A stretch of DNA of 64,000 nucleotides from Dipteronia dyeriana (taxonomy: Eukaryota; Streptophyta; Magnoliopsida; Sapindales; Sapindaceae): positions 17,315,291-17,379,290 of the forward strand of contig CM065301.1 in NCBI GenBank assembly GCA_032871835.1, given 5' to 3'. The notes under the pieces are model-generated. The model did no database searches. It worked only from the letters and a program-made list of their open reading frames with translations, and was not told the origin of the DNA. The translations under genes were made by a program, and so were the position numbers. Positions 45,442 through 59,399 of this stretch are shown one piece after another (the first letter of the stretch is position 1; every line of letters begins with the position of its first letter).

Positions 45442-48400
45442 ATGCAAAAATACTGTGAGGCACCCACGAGATGCCTTCAAAATATGGTTTATCCTTATAG
45501 CCTACAATATAATGGGAGTTTCGTGGAAGGGTTCTCAGAGCCTAAAGATGAAATAAGTAGCAATTCAGGAGGTGGTATTATTGAACCTAACAGTTCATTC
45601 ACTAGCGTGCCTTTTGCACCTCCTGATGAGGGTTATTATAGACCGGTAAACCAACAAGATTATTATGCTTGGTCTGCTTTCCATCTTGATATACAAAAGG
45701 CCCAACAGAATCATTATCATGCGCTTGAAAGTCATTTCCATCCCATGAACCATGAGTGTTATTTTCATGGGGATAATCAATTTCAATATGTGCCCTTAAG
45801 GATGTCATCCCAAGGTTACCCACAGGATTGCCAATTCCAGGAGTTCCAATATTTTGTTGTCATAGACTTTGAGGCAACTTGTGACAAAGAGAGAAATCCT
45901 CATCCACAGGAGATCATTGAGTTCCCATCTGTACTAGTGAACAGTGCAACTGGCCAGCTTGAAGATTATTTTCAGATATATGTGCGGCCTACATACAATC
46001 AACATCTTAGTGATTTCTGCAAGGAGCTCACTGGGATTCAGCAAACTCAGGTATTAGGTCTGCTCCCCTCAGCTTTCTTTGAACTTCTGTTTAAAGGGAT
46101 TGAGACTTTCAGCTTTTGATGCTTCAAAGCATTAATGAATTCTAGTGTACTCATGTAGATAGGTCTGGAAATATAACAATTTAAAATGGTTATTTGCATA
46201 AAATTGCTTGCATATGCTGCATCTCTCTTTTTTCACCATTTAAGACCATGATAGGAGTGTGCAGGCTTTCTGGCTTTTTTTTTTTTTTTTTTCTTTTTCG
46301 GAAATTAACTTTATAATTATATGATCAGTTTTGCTAGAACCCTTAGGCAGATAAAAGGTACTAGTTGCGTCTTGCGTGATTCACAAAACTCATGTTAATC
46401 TGTACAGATGTTGTGAAAGTATAACAGATGTAGCATTTCCTTTTCATAGGTTATCATGCAAGTTCACATCACAGAACAAGCATTGAACTCAACAGCTTTT
46501 GTGATTGATATCATAAATTTAGCATTAATCTTCATAGAGATTAGGTCACTCACTTGATTGTAGCAAACCCCTTGTATAATATGATTTTACATTTATTTAG
46601 TGCTGGTTCAATTTTACTTATAGAGTTGGGGTGCTTTGATATGTTGTTGTAAAGGTGATCAAGCATTAGATCTCTCAAAATATGTGACACAGACATTTTT
46701 TATTATTGTAGTCTATTTGCACAGCCTAGTTAATAATTTGAGAAGTTAAATAGAGCTAAACACTAGGGATGCGTGATTGGTTAGTTTTTTGGTTTTTAAC
46801 GGAGAGGTCATCAGGTCAAATTTCTTTGAGCCACCCATTTGGTATACTTTATCCCTTGAGTTGTCTGACTACCAAGTTTGCAGCTCTTTAGTAGTTCTCG
46901 ATTTAGAGTCTGGAGAACAAAATGTGTAAAGACTTATCGGTAGCAAATCAAAAGCTAAAATTTTTCTTGTTAGAGCTTTAGAATGTGGTTGTGAGATTTC
47001 TTCTTTTCTGGAAGTTGTATGGAGGTTGGCTTCCAGCTTTAGGAGGTAAATTTAGATTATTCTGTGTCTTCATGTCATGGCAGTGTCAATTCTTAATTAA
47101 GCACCTTTTGGTGTTGGGAAGAATTATATATGAAATGCTATAACCAGATGTTCATGGATCATAGTATTTCATAGCTGATGTCTATAAGAAATTTTTTATT
47201 TGTTAGATTCCAATTTTTAAGAAGATACTTTGGTATCATAAATCATAATATTAGTATGTTTTGGTGTAAGTATGAGTATAGTTTGTATATCATACATTAT
47301 TGTTAATTAAGTCTTTTTGATGGTGAATATGCATGTTAATCCTTTGTACACAAGCAGAATATAACAATCTTTACTGTACTTGTTTATATCTGCATCATAG
47401 CCCTCCCTCCCTCCCTCCTTTCCTCTCTCTATATCTCTCCTTTTCTTTGTTTTCTTCTCCTTCAATTCTCTGTTCTTCTTTTTGTGCAGTGAGGAATTTG
47501 TTCTTAATATCTTATTTTGAAGAACCCTAATTCTTAAAGTTTTTTCAACATGATTCTTTTTAAACACAGCCCAAGTTTATGGACGAATGTGCCATGCCCT
47601 GGCAATTTAAACTGCCACTTAATTATTTTACATTTTATTGCAACCCAAGCCAAGTAGTTGCCATCCTGCAGTAGGTATTTGAAGTGTGAAAAAGGGATCC
47701 ATAGAGGCAAAGGCGGTAGATGTGGACTTTCGATAGCATACAAGTTTCCAACTTCAGAAATTTAATCGTCAGAAAAATGAAATGTTTGTATGGAGGTACC
47801 AATCAGATCATAGTAGTATAGCAGAACTATTAGTAGTTGAGTTGGTTATATGTACACTTGGATCCTTGACGAAATTGTGATGGAAGTTATACTTTCACAT
47901 CAAGGTTTAGGTTCTCTTCTCCGGTGCCCTCTTGTTATGTTTCATATAAAAAAGAAATTAGCTGAACTTAACAGAAGAATATGCTAACAAGAGAAAAGGA
48001 ACCTGTAACCAGGTCAGCTTTTCTTCCCCTTGAAATGTCTCTAACCACCAATCAAAATGTTTCTCCAAATTGCAATACTACATCAGAGGGACAAGTCACT
48101 TCTTACAAAAAAAAAAAAAAATGAAAAGAAAAAGCACTCTTCCTTTCCTGATAATCCTTTTTTTTTTTCTTTTGATTTTTGTATAATTTTTCTTGTGTTT
48201 AGACGCCTTTTCTTTCCATATGGCTGCACTGATGACAACTTGGCATGTGTTGATCATGTACATGTGGAACAACCAATATGATTATTACTAGTTATATTTA
48301 CAACTTTAGGTCTTGTCCTGCAGTTGTTTTTTAATCCGTTTTCGTTTTTATTTTTCAAAAACGATTACGAAAACGCGTTCGTTAACCGTTTTTCATTTAA

Positions 48401-51400
48401 TTTAAAAAAATAAATAAAATAAAAAACAAAACTAGTATTAAAAGTGAAAGATTTGAAAAACACAAAATACTTGTTTTTTGTTTTTCATTTTGTTTTTCAC
48501 TTTTTTTATATAAAAAAAATCATTTTTTAAAACTATTAATTGTACTGTTATGCATTTGATATGATTAGGACAAGATGACATAAGATTTTCAAATGATCAA
48601 AATACCTCTCTTATATATATATTTCAGAATAATTTATTTTCAACTAGAACTAAAAACATTTATACAGTAACATTCATACAATAATATATATATATATATA
48701 TATTATATAATATTATATATATATGATATATTAATATTATAATATAGTTTATATATATTATAATATTTACATAATTAGTATATTAATATTCTATAGTATA
48801 AATAATATTATAATATATATTATATAATATATATTATAATATACATAAAATATATTATATTATAATATATAATATATATATATCAAATATTATATATTTA
48901 TATATATTATGTATTATTATATATAAAAATATAATAATATTTAATATACAAAATAATATATATAATATTATAATATACTATTTTAATATAAATTATACCA
49001 AAGTGCCCCTCTTATATATATCCAACTAGAACTAAAAGCATTCATACAATAATAATATATTTTATGTATATAATATTATAATATAGTTTATATATATATT
49101 ATAATATTTACATAATTAGTATATTAATATTCTATAATCTAAATAATATTATGATTAAATGTAATAATATATTATATATTATTATATATAATAATAAAAT
49201 ATTATAATATATAATATATATTTATATAATATATATAATATTATAATATATATATTATTAATATTATATATATATATATATATGATATATCAAATATTAT
49301 ATATTTATATAGGATATAATGTAATATATTATGTATTATTATATATAAAAATATAATATAATATAATATAAAAAATATAATAATATTTAATATACAAAAT
49401 AATATATATATTATTATAATATATTATTTTAATATAAATTATAATATATGTAATAATATTTAATATATATTTTATATATTATTATAATATGTATATATAT
49501 ATTAATAGAATCTATTCAATTATATTTTTATTATAATATATATATATATATATTATAATTATTTATTTATAATTTAAGAGTTTAGTTTTGATAATTCATT
49601 TTTTGATATGTTTTTTTGAATTAATTTTTTATGTGTTACTTTTGTTTAATTTAAAAATTACAATACAAGAATTATATTGGTTAATTATTTATTCAATTTG
49701 TTTATAGTTGTAATAATTTGAACAAAATTCCAAAATTGATAGTTCAATTTTTGATAGTTTTCGGTTAACCTGTCAGATGCGTTTTTTCCGTTTTCATTTT
49801 CAAAGTACAGCTTTCAGTATATGTTACTAGATGCTAGATGCATTTTCAGTATTCGAAACTGAAACCAAAAATACTGTTTTCATTTTAATTTTTATTTTAA
49901 AAAAATAGCAACCGAAAAACGCTTACAAGACGAACCCTTACCTAATTTGCATAAGCAAATGTTTGAGCCTTTTTAGGATCTTTTTTATCAATTGATTTAA
50001 GTCCGACCAATATTTATTTCTTCAAACCTTTGAATTTTGTGGACCCTAACATAATAGAGGAATTTTCTTAGTAACTCTCTCTCTCTCTCTCTCTCTCACA
50101 CAGTTTTTATTGAATGATCTTAATATGTGATTGATGCTGCTTAGACAGTGCTCTTTCTTTATATTTCTATATAGTTGTGAATTTTTATGCCTGATATTTC
50201 TACACAGTTATAGATGTGAATTTGTATGGATGATTAGTTCATGTTTGTAGCTTTCTAATTCTTGACTTGAATGCTCATTTCTATTTAACTTCTACTTCAG
50301 TCAACCATACTTAAATAGTTTTTCTCTTTTTCATTTTTCTGTTTTGACTGATTTGGAGATGTGATAAATTTGTTAAAATTCTGGCTTCCCAGACATGTTT
50401 CTATTACTTCTCTATATGGATGTAGATTCGTATGCATGAATTAGTGCATGCTTAGTTCATACACTTGTTAAATTGGAATATTGGATGCATTTGTATTTGG
50501 AGTGATTAAAATTTTGTACAATTCCATTGAACTTGGGTAAGAAAGGAAGTTAAATCTTTTATGGGTTCTATTTTTTAATAGCCTATTGGTGCTTGATTTT
50601 AGTAAATGTCACTAACGTGATAATCTGTGTTTTTTTAGCACCTAAAGTTTATTTTGGACAAAAATACCCTTGCTTCCATCTACATCAAAACTTTCTTCCA
50701 TTCTAAGTGTGTGTGTGAGAGTGAGAGAGAGAGAGAGAGAAAGTGATTATGGAAACCAAAAAAAGAGAGGAAAAAGAGCAGATATTAATGGTGTAGAGAC
50801 ATTACGTGAGTCTTATTTATTTTCTTGTTATGTTTGCGTGTGTTGTGTTTTGAACTCATGGGCTGAAAAATGACGGAAATAATTGTATTTGTCTGATTTT
50901 TATAACTCTTGAACGATGTAGCCGATGTTAGCCAAAGTAGAAGACTTTGATAAAGAATAACAGAGGTCGAAGTAGAAATTTGAAATTTTGTATCTCTTGA
51001 CCAAGACTTTCAGTCTTGGCCTTGGTTCAAACTTAGGTTGCTTCTGTTTTTCTCGGGCAAATTGCAATAAGACACCCTGACATTTGGTGAAATTGCTGAT
51101 AGAATGAATTTTGTCAAAATTACAACTCATATCCTTGACCTAACTATTGACTATTAGAGACTTAGAGTTAACTATTGATCGGTCAAACACTACAAAATGT
51201 CCAAATTGCCCCTAAGTTACCTATTTTATGTTTTTATCAATTATTCTTTAAATAATTGTTAAAAACAAGTGAATTTTTTATTTAAAGAAATCAAATAAAA
51301 ACAATCAAATAAATTAAACATCCAATAATAACAATACAAATTTTTTTTAAAAAATTATATAATAATATAAAAAATTTAATATCAAATAGAGAGAGAGTAT

Positions 51401-53731
51401 TCAGGCAGGATCTGAGAGAGCCCTTTTTCTAGTCTCAAAATCACAAATGACCTACAAAAAATAGTAAAGCCATATTTGTAGCTAAAGTCATTAAGTATCT
51501 CATATACAAAGATTTAGTTGGCTAATTTTTCTTCTTGTTCGGGACTCTAGGTAAAGCTTTCCAAAAACGTCTTGTAATCCACTAACCTTACCGATAGAGC
51601 ATATTTAGAGTCTTGAAGGGAGGAATTATGTTGGCATCACGTAGTTATTGCTACTTTTTATCTGTTCATATTGCCAACTTCAATACTTTCCACTTATTTT
51701 TCTTTCCAAAGAAATAGTTACTTGATCAGTATTGACCACAAATCTAATAAAGGTTTCCTAGTATGATGCAGTATATGTGAGAAGTTTGTCATTTTCATTC
51801 CATTTTTTTGGCTTTAGGTGGACAAAGGTGTTCTTCTAGGCGAGGCATTACTTTTGCATGATAAATGGCTTGAAGAAAAGGGGATCAAACATACCAACTT
51901 TGCTGTGGTGACATGGTCAAACTGGGATTGTCGAGTTATGTTGGAATCTGAGTGCCGGTTTAAGAGGATTCGAAAACCACCATACTTCAACAGGTATATA
52001 TGATTGACAATTCTTTCAAAACAAAAATTCAAATAATTTTTTTTTATAATAAGAAGAGAAAAGAAAAGGAAAGAAAGTAGTAGGCTTCAATTGCTATTCT
52101 TTTCTCAAGGGCTGTTAGAACATCCTGAGTTATAAAACACTTCATCGTGTATGACAGGGAATCATCTTATAGTCACAAAGATATAATGATAAACTAAATA
52201 AAGTCAATTAATTATATTGATGGAGATGATTATGGAGGGACCTTGGACTGCTGTAGTGCTGTTAGTTAGCTGTGTGAAAGACTTAAGGGTTGATGTATCA
52301 GTAGCCTAGTACTGATATAGCAGTTGTTATTTTGGCTTTTTTAAGTGTTAGTGTTTTGGGGCTTATGTGTCATTTTTTATTTTACTTTTTGATATTTTAG
52401 TGTTAATTTCTTGCGTAATTGGCTTGCTTTTAAGTTTATTTGACCATTATAATAGGCCATGATGACTTGATTAATTGTCTAATGGACCTCCTGTGTCACA
52501 TACCCTAAACTTTTTCTTATTCATTACAAGTGTTCAAAGCAAAATCAGTTATATTGCATTTAACCCGGTGAACTAGTTTTATTGTGGGGAAATCACAATT
52601 GTAACTCTTAATGGGATGTTCAAATGTCCCCCAAAGAAAATGTTTTGATCTGCGGTGAATCAATATATAGTGTATATTATTTAGGAAGGTTTTGTTGGAT
52701 ACAGAAAATTGAAGACACACAATGTGATATCATTCCACTTTGTGTACTAGGGAAAAATCCTTGACTCCTGACTTTGTAATTCTTCATTAGCCAACCTCAT
52801 GTCTTTAGATGAAAACTTATAAAACTTAGTCCTGCACAATAAAGGTTCTCATTTTTAAATTACCTAAATGTTTCTTTTAGTTAGATACACTTAAATTTTA
52901 CCAGGGAATTGAAGTTTCTTGGTTTTTTTGTCTGGTTAAGAGTGTTTTGCTTTCTTCTCACAGACAGGATGCAGATGGACATTTTAGTAAAATGGTTAGG
53001 AATTATGAAACTAGGTAACATGGCTATCAAGTGGGCCTGCTCTCAACATTGCCTGATTTGTTTCTTCTCTCTCTCTCTCGTGCATGTTATGCTATTGCAT
53101 CGATTATTGCATCAACGACTGCAAACACATGTAACATAAAATTTTGTTGGAATTTAACTCTTATGATTCCTATTGTGAAAATGATACATTCTAACCACAG
53201 CAAACTTACTGATTAATGAATCTATTTGTTTTTACTGTTGCTAGATGGATCAACTTGAGGGTGCCATTCAATGAGGTGTTTGGTGGGGTGAAGTGTAATC
53301 TAAAAGAAGCTGTACAGCTGGCTGGCCTGGTATGGGAAGGCCGTGCTCACTGTGGCTTGGACGATGCTAAGAACACTGCTCGTTTGCTTGCTCATATTAT
53401 GCACCGTGGATTTCGGTTTACCATAACAAATTCACTGGTTTGGCAGTCTGTAGAGCATCCACTAACAATGCAGCCATTTATGGACCGCCCATCTAGCTTT
53501 ACCCAGCAACCTTACAGGGCAAAGCACCAATTCATGCCTTTAATCCAGTTCCACCCTGTACAGGCTGACCCCAACAAGGATAGATGCATGTACTGCTTTT
53601 GTGGAGTTAAGAGCAGTAAGCGGATGATTCGTAAACCTGGACCTAAGCATGGAAGTTTCTTCTTTGGATGTGGCAATTGGACTGCCACCAGAGGGGCTCT
53701 TTGCCCTTATTTCGAGTGGGCTACCCCCTGA
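45442..53731 (+). CDS. ERI1/ERI2-like DEDDh 3'-5' exonuclease with GRF zinc finger
   Basis: Three coding exons: 45442-46050, 51818-51993 and 53245-53731, with GT-AG introns of 5767 and 1251 bp, encode 423 residues. Residues 1-135 are a Pro/Tyr/Gln-rich N-terminal region without a domain. The exonuclease domain (about 138-315) has the DEDDh residues in VVIDFEATCD (exon 1), VTWSNWDCRVML (exon 2) and HCGLDDAKNTARLLAH (exon 3). After a linker, a GRF zinc finger (about 375-421: CMYCFCG, FFFGCGNW, CPYFEWA) resembles that of animal ERI2. The family trims 3' ends of RNA such as small RNAs, histone mRNA and rRNA; the substrate here is unknown. The frame is intact and all catalytic residues are present. 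Exon 1 starts six bases after an acceptor, so a non-coding 5' exon is likely. Confidence 0.93.
46051..51817 (+). other. Intron 1 of the exonuclease gene, repeat-rich
   Basis: The donor CTCAG|GTATTA and acceptor GGCTTTAG|GTGGAC join codons in phase 0 (GIQQTQ | VDKGVLLG). The 5.8-kb intron contains CCCTCCCT repeats (about 47401), the AT-rich TIR-like block at 48313-49934, and CT and GA microsatellites (about 50074-50097 and 50706-50741). No second gene was found in it on either strand. Confidence 0.88.
48313..49934. repeat. AT-rich, TIR-like block with internal duplication in intron 1
   Basis: The ends GTCTTGTCCTGCAGTTG (about 48313) and the complement of CGCTTACAAGACGAACC (about 49934) share GTCTTGT and T-rich inner sequence; inner blocks with CGTTTTC and GGTTAAC also mirror each other. 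About 900 bp in the middle (48600-49560) is almost pure A/T. A segment with CCAACTAGAACTAAAA-like text occurs near 48640 and again near 49022, showing an internal duplication of about 400 bp. A non-autonomous transposon is possible. Confidence 0.5.
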
Positions 53732-54482
53732 CTTGCTCAAAAAGGATTTCCATCCTATTTAGTTATGGAGAAATTATGAAATCCAATATCCGAAAAAAAA
53801 GGGAAAAAGAAAAGGAAAAATGATATCCAAAAAAGAGAGAGCTGTCTCCTCCTATGGAAGCAGATTGGCCTCAACTGCTTCTAGAGGCTTTCAGTACATA
53901 AACTGTGGCGTCGAAGAGGTATTTCTGTTGATTGCCTCTGTAGAAGTCCAGCTGGAAATGAGAAATCTAACCTGTAATGTCGACTTCTTGTTTATATTAA
54001 AGAGGGAAGCAATGGGTTAGGAAGGCTTACATAGGAGAGTGCTTTTACCATGATCAAACATGGTTAAAACCTGTTAAATAATCTTATGAGATAGATAGGG
54101 ACAATGACAACTTGCTTATCTATGCTTTTAATTGGGAATGAGCAGTCACTGGTTGCCTGTTTACTCAGGAGGATTGTGTGTTTTTTTTTTTCGTTCTTTA
54201 ATTCCATTTGAGAGTGCTTTGTGTGCATGTTTGTTCACTTTGTAGATATGTGTTGGGTGTCAACAATAATATGCTTCATCTTATGCTCCAAATTTTGCCA
54301 TAGTTGCATTAGATTATTAAATTACTAGATTTGCAGTTAATTATATTTGCACCCTGTATGCTATATATTGCTGTGTTTAAGTGGTTATATTTACTTTTTC
54401 TGTTTTCTTTTTATAATTATTTTTATTTTTATGAAATGATATATTTGCTTTTCATATTCTTTTTGGCTTCATTTGTACCTAT
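53732..54482. other. 3' flank and UTR region of the exonuclease gene
   Basis: Sequence downstream of the TGA stop at 53729-53731. The 3' UTR should lie here; no single poly-A signal stands out. The short ORF at 53820-54020 has no recognised domain. Confidence 0.45.
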
Positions 54483-55430
54483 GAGGTTCTGTTTGTTGCC
54501 TGGGACTGGGATTGGATTGGACTATATTAGTCCTAAATCCGTGTTTGACAACTGTATATGACTGAGATTTTATCTCCCAATAGTACCCAATAGTCCCATC
54601 AACATGGGACTAAATAAACCCACCTATAATGGTGTTATTAGTCCTGGGATTTAAACCATCTTTTTTATTTTTTTTCTATCTTTTCATTTCATTAATTTTT
54701 TTTTTTATAATAATTTCATACATAAGTTGTAATTTAATTTATTCTTAGATTCATTTATGTTTCTTCACTTTTTAAAAAATATTTTTTATTTAAAAATATT
54801 TTTAATAAATTATATACTATAACGTTGCTTTTAATAAAAAAAAGTAATAATATCACACACACAGACATATATATTATATTAATCCAATCAAAAATTGTAC
54901 AAAATATATGATAAATACTAATTTATTGTTCAATTTCCATTAGATTATTAAAGATCAAGATTATATCAATTATAATTTCTCTCAATAGGATTGAAGAATC
55001 CAAATTATTTGGACCTACTGTAGTCTCATATGTGTGTGTATATATATATATAATATTTTATTAAATAAACATATTAAAAAATCGATTTTTTTTAATTTTA
55101 TTTAAAAATAATATAAATCTATATTTTAAAAATATTTTTGAATATTATTACTTTAATAATATATAAATTAAAACATTTATTTTCTTTAGATACATATTTT
55201 AATAATTTATTATTCAATTTCAAAATATTATCAAATTTAGTCAAATCCCATGTTTCAGCAAACAAAACATGATCTTAATTCAGTTCAGTCATATGTTTTT
55301 CCAAACACAGCATAGTATTAATTTAGTTTAGTCTAGTCCAGTCCAGTCCTATCTAATCTCAGTCCCATCTCAATCCGATCCAATCCCATTAAATAGTCAA
55401 ATCCAATTACACGCACCAAACGGGACCTTA
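54483..55430. mobile_element. Candidate TIR element, about 0.95 kb
   Basis: The left end GGTTCTGTTTGTTGC and the complement of the right end, GGTCCCGTTTGGTGC, are alike. Inside them GGGATTGGATTGG-like and GACTGAGATT-like blocks mirror each other (about 54508-54570 and 55330-55400). The core is AT-rich and non-coding. The ends are reminiscent of hAT or PIF/Harbinger MITE-like elements; no duplication was found, so the class is open. Confidence 0.55.
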
Positions 55431-55909
55431 GAATATTAGTCAGAGTTTAAATACTCATTTTAGTTGTTACAGTTAAGTTTTAAGTTTTTGACTTTTAAGG
55501 TGACTCCATATGAGAATCAGTTTGATCAAGTTGTTTATTATTTGAATCCTATTGCTTATTGTTCTTTTATCAATGTTTTCTTTGTTTCTATTTGATTTGA
55601 TTTATAGAATTAATCGGCTACCTAAATTTGACAATCTCCCTATTTTGATAGGATTGGATCTCCATTAATTTCAATCATCATACATAAAAGTTGAACAAAA
55701 CTAACGTATAATGGATTGATATTTGATATGAGTTGATATGAGTTAGGATTTAATTTGAGATCTCTAATATTAGTGAAAATGATAACAAATATTGTAAAAA
55801 TGTCAAAATACAATACAATATAGATTATTTATATAAATCTTGTTTTTAATCATATATAAAGCTTTAACTCTTAATAATCACATTTAAAGGAACCTTTGTT
55901 TTTTTATTT

Positions 55910-56570
55910 GAATGACGTGTTTTTATTTTTATCATCTCTGAATAGAACATAAACTTGCTTGTTTTTTAAATATAAAATAATTTAAAAAATAAATAATTTA
56001 ACATTTATACCCTTATTATTATTATTAATTATTATGTATTTTCATTTTATATGATACAAATAACTAAATAAAATAATTTAACGAATCTTAAACCATTTTT
56101 ATGTAATAATTACAATATATTATTCATGGTTATGATAAATAATTGTTAAAAAAAACAAATAGGATAAGTAATGATTTGGAAATGATTTGATTAAAAGAAA
56201 AAAAAATTGAATCGAAGGTTTAACGATGGTGTTTAAACTTAAAAATGATAATGCGATTTTTTTTTAGATGTTTATCATAAGTAATAAGTTAAAAGAAATA
56301 AAATTGTATAATATAAAATTATGATAAAATTATAAATATGTTATCTTTAGTAGGATAATATTGAAAGAAAATATATTAAATGCAATTTAAGGGTCGTTAG
56401 TTTTTTTTGTCTAAAGATTGAACAATTCTGAATTTTTTTAAAGATTGAAATCTGAACTTGAATGACATATTTGTTTATTTTTTCCCTCACATCTGAATGT
56501 ATTGTCAACATGTTTGTTTTTAAAAGTAAAATCGTCTGAAAATAAGTAATTTTACATTTATACCCATATT
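55910..56570. repeat. Pair of diverged direct repeats 550 bp apart
   Basis: 55910-56015 (GAATGACGTG... AACATTTATACCC) and 56460-56570 (GAATGACATA... TACATTTATACCC) are similar through most of their length. This may reflect old duplication at the edge of the MULE; no coding potential is seen. Confidence 0.45.
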
Positions 56571-56875
56571 AAACATGAGTTCAAAAAATTAATGGTACCT
56601 TTTAAGGGGATTTTTGTGGAAATATCACCACATTAATATATCATGTTTGAAAGACACCATTTAAAGTGTGGAGACGAAAATATGCATACCATCACTGTCG
56701 TTGTGAAGAAAGAGAGAAAAAGTAAAAAGACAAAAAGTGAATCGACGGCTTCGTTTTCACGGCGACGGTACCGGAAATTGGAAACCAGTGTAATCTGGAG
56801 AGTTGAACAAAATGAAAATGGGTTGGGTTAGGTTAGGGTTTTGTATTTGTTGAAAGTTATTGAGGAAGATGAAAT

Positions 56876-57085
56876 CGAGCTTTTATTTGCATTCGAGTTT
56901 TTGTTTTTTGAGATTTTGACATGTAATCGAGCTTTTATACAGAAGTTTCGAGCTTTTATACCTTTGTATAAAATCTCTGAGCTTTTGTACAAAAGCTCGA
57001 AACTTTAAGATAAAAGCTCGGTTCGAGCTTTTGTATACTTGGATATATAAAAGCTCCGAAATTTTATACAAAAGCTCGAAACTTC
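56876..57085. repeat. Clustered CGAGCTTTT repeats with a perfect 20-bp palindrome
   Basis: CGAGCTTTT or its complement recurs about ten times in both orientations within 210 bp. 56979-56998 is a perfect palindrome, GAGCTTTTGTACAAAAGCTC. The array can fold on itself. The same core makes up the minisatellite at 57605-58235. Confidence 0.8.
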
Positions 57086-57604
57086 ATATAATGTTATGAT
57101 GTTTGACCTCCATTGGAGGTCTGTTAAACAGACCTCTATAAAGAAGATGAAAGAATAAAATCTTCGAAAATGTTAAAGTAAGAGCTGATTGAAGTACAAA
57201 GACAACTTTTAAGGGTATTTTGGACAATTCATCATAATATGTGCCTTTTAAACTTAAGTTATTAAACTGATGACATCATCACAACACAAGAAAAAAATGT
57301 GACAATCTTCACCATTTCCAATATTAAACAATTTTACATATAATATGAAATAAAAACAATCCACAAATAATTATTGTATATGAACACATATGATCATCAT
57401 CTTCTTCTTTGATTTCAAACAAACTTCATTTTTACTAATAAAAGAAAATGTTTATTTTATTAAAAAAAAGGGCATCAAGAAAACTCACACAAAACACTTT
57501 AAATATATATATATATATACATGTATATATATATATACATCACTCTAATATCATAATAAAGTATTGATATTAAATGTTAACATGAGAAGTGATTAAGGTT
57601 TTGG

Positions 57605-58235
57605 TAAGTCGAGCTTTTTTTATAAGGGATCGAGCTTTTTTGCTATAGGATCCAGTTTTTTCATTATGGGATCGAGTTTTTTTATTTAAAAAAAATAAGA
57701 TCGAACTTTTTTTATATTGGATCGAGCTTTTTTGTTATGGGATCGAGCTTTTTTGTCATGGGATCGAGCTTTTTTTGTAATTGGACCGGGCTTTTTTTTT
57801 TACATTGGATCGACCTTTTTTGTTATGGGATCGAACATTTTTGTCATAGGATCGAGCTTATTTTTTATAGAACCGAGTTTTTTTTACATTGGATCGAGTT
57901 TTTTTATTATGGGATCGAGCTTTTTTTAAAAGGTTGAGGTTTTTTATCATGGGATTGAGCTTTTTTTAATTGGACCGATGTTTTTTATCATGGGATCGAG
58001 CTTTTTTTTAATTTGAACGGGTTTTTTTTTTTTACATTGGATCGAACTTTTTTGTTATGAGTTCGAGCTTTTTTATCATGGGATCGGCCTTTTTTTTAAA
58101 GGGTCGAGCTCTTTTGTCATGTGATTGAGCTTATTTTTAATAGGACCGAGATTTTTTTACATTGAATCGAGTTTTTTTTATTAGGATCAAACTGTTTTTA
58201 CATTGGATCGAAATTTATAATTTTGGTTTCAAGCT
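57605..58235. repeat. Minisatellite, about 28 units of about 21 bp (GGATCGAGCTTTTTTGTTAT)
   Basis: Units have a RTCGAGCTTTTTT core followed by GTTATGGG, GTCATGGG, TAATTGG or ACATTGG. These endings recur in that order, suggesting a higher-order repeat of about four units (86-88 bp). ORFs in it (57717-57929 and 57737-57937) read as monotonous Phe-rich repeats in two frames and are not genes. Confidence 0.9.
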
Positions 58236-58275
58236 TTTTTCTATTTAATGATGTTGTATTTCTGTTACATTGCAT

Positions 58276-59399
58276 ATGAGAAATAGGTTGAGAGATTTGC
58301 TTAAAACTCCATAAGGAGACTGGTACGAGGGAAAATTGACTCGACACGATCATTTTGACTCCCTTGCCCATATAGACGACGCGTTGAACCGGGTCCCTGC
58401 AGAATTTACAGATGAGATCGGTGTCGGTTCATGGCATCATGTTTCGGGCATTTCTTTACGATGCATCGGGAGATAAAATTTTCGGGTGGTGTTATCCATC
58501 GATTGCTTTTGAGGGAGCTGCATCATAAGGGCTCAACAGATGAGATGCATGTCATGTTAGGGAACCAGTGGGTGAGGTTTTCGAAGGTAGAATTTTACCT
58601 GATAACCGAATTACAGTTTGGAGTTGTACCGGACACGACCGTATATGCAGAAGTGGAGAATGACATACATCAGCGATACTTTCCTAGAGCCGATGAGATT
58701 TCTTTAGAGGAGATAAGGGGTGTTGTCACCGTCGAAGAGTTTGGAGAGGCGTACGATGCTGTGAAGCTCTGCCTCATATATATGCTGAACTGGATACTGA
58801 TGAGGGTGGACGAGAGATTCAAGATTCTAGTTTGGCATTTTCGGCTGGTTGAGGATCTCGATGCGTTCGACGCGTTCCCGTGGGGTGCCCACGTGTATAA
58901 GCATTCCATTTACTCATTCAAGCATGCCCTTGACGAGTGACGAGACGGGTTCGAGCGACGCCAACAGGAAAATGACGCTCACGTACATACGGTGGAGACC
59001 TATAACATATACGGTCTATCTCACGCCCTATTGGTAAGAACTTCGAATTACAAGTTAACCTTTATTGTTGGTGTCCTAAATGTTATGGATACTTATTGTA
59101 CTTATCTTTGGTGCATAAATTTGCTTTCGAGGTGATCCCTGATTTGGGCCAAGAGTTCGGCACCCGGAGGGTTATGGATCTATCTCCCCGTATTTTGAAT
59201 TGAGAGTTGACCAAACAACCGAGAGGGAAGAAGCTGGCCAAGATTTTCAAAGCCAGTGTATTTATTTAATTTGTTAATGTTTATATTAGTTAGTAAGTGT
59301 AAAATTACATTGTTCTAACTTTTAGTTCAGATGTTTGCGAGGAAGGAACTGGTGCCCACACCAGTAGACAGAGAGGCACCGTACCATACGGGGCTACAC

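Noticed and set aside
57717..57937. Two overlapping repetitive ORFs (MDRAFLLWDRAF...)
   Set aside because: They are translations of the 21-bp minisatellite in two frames.
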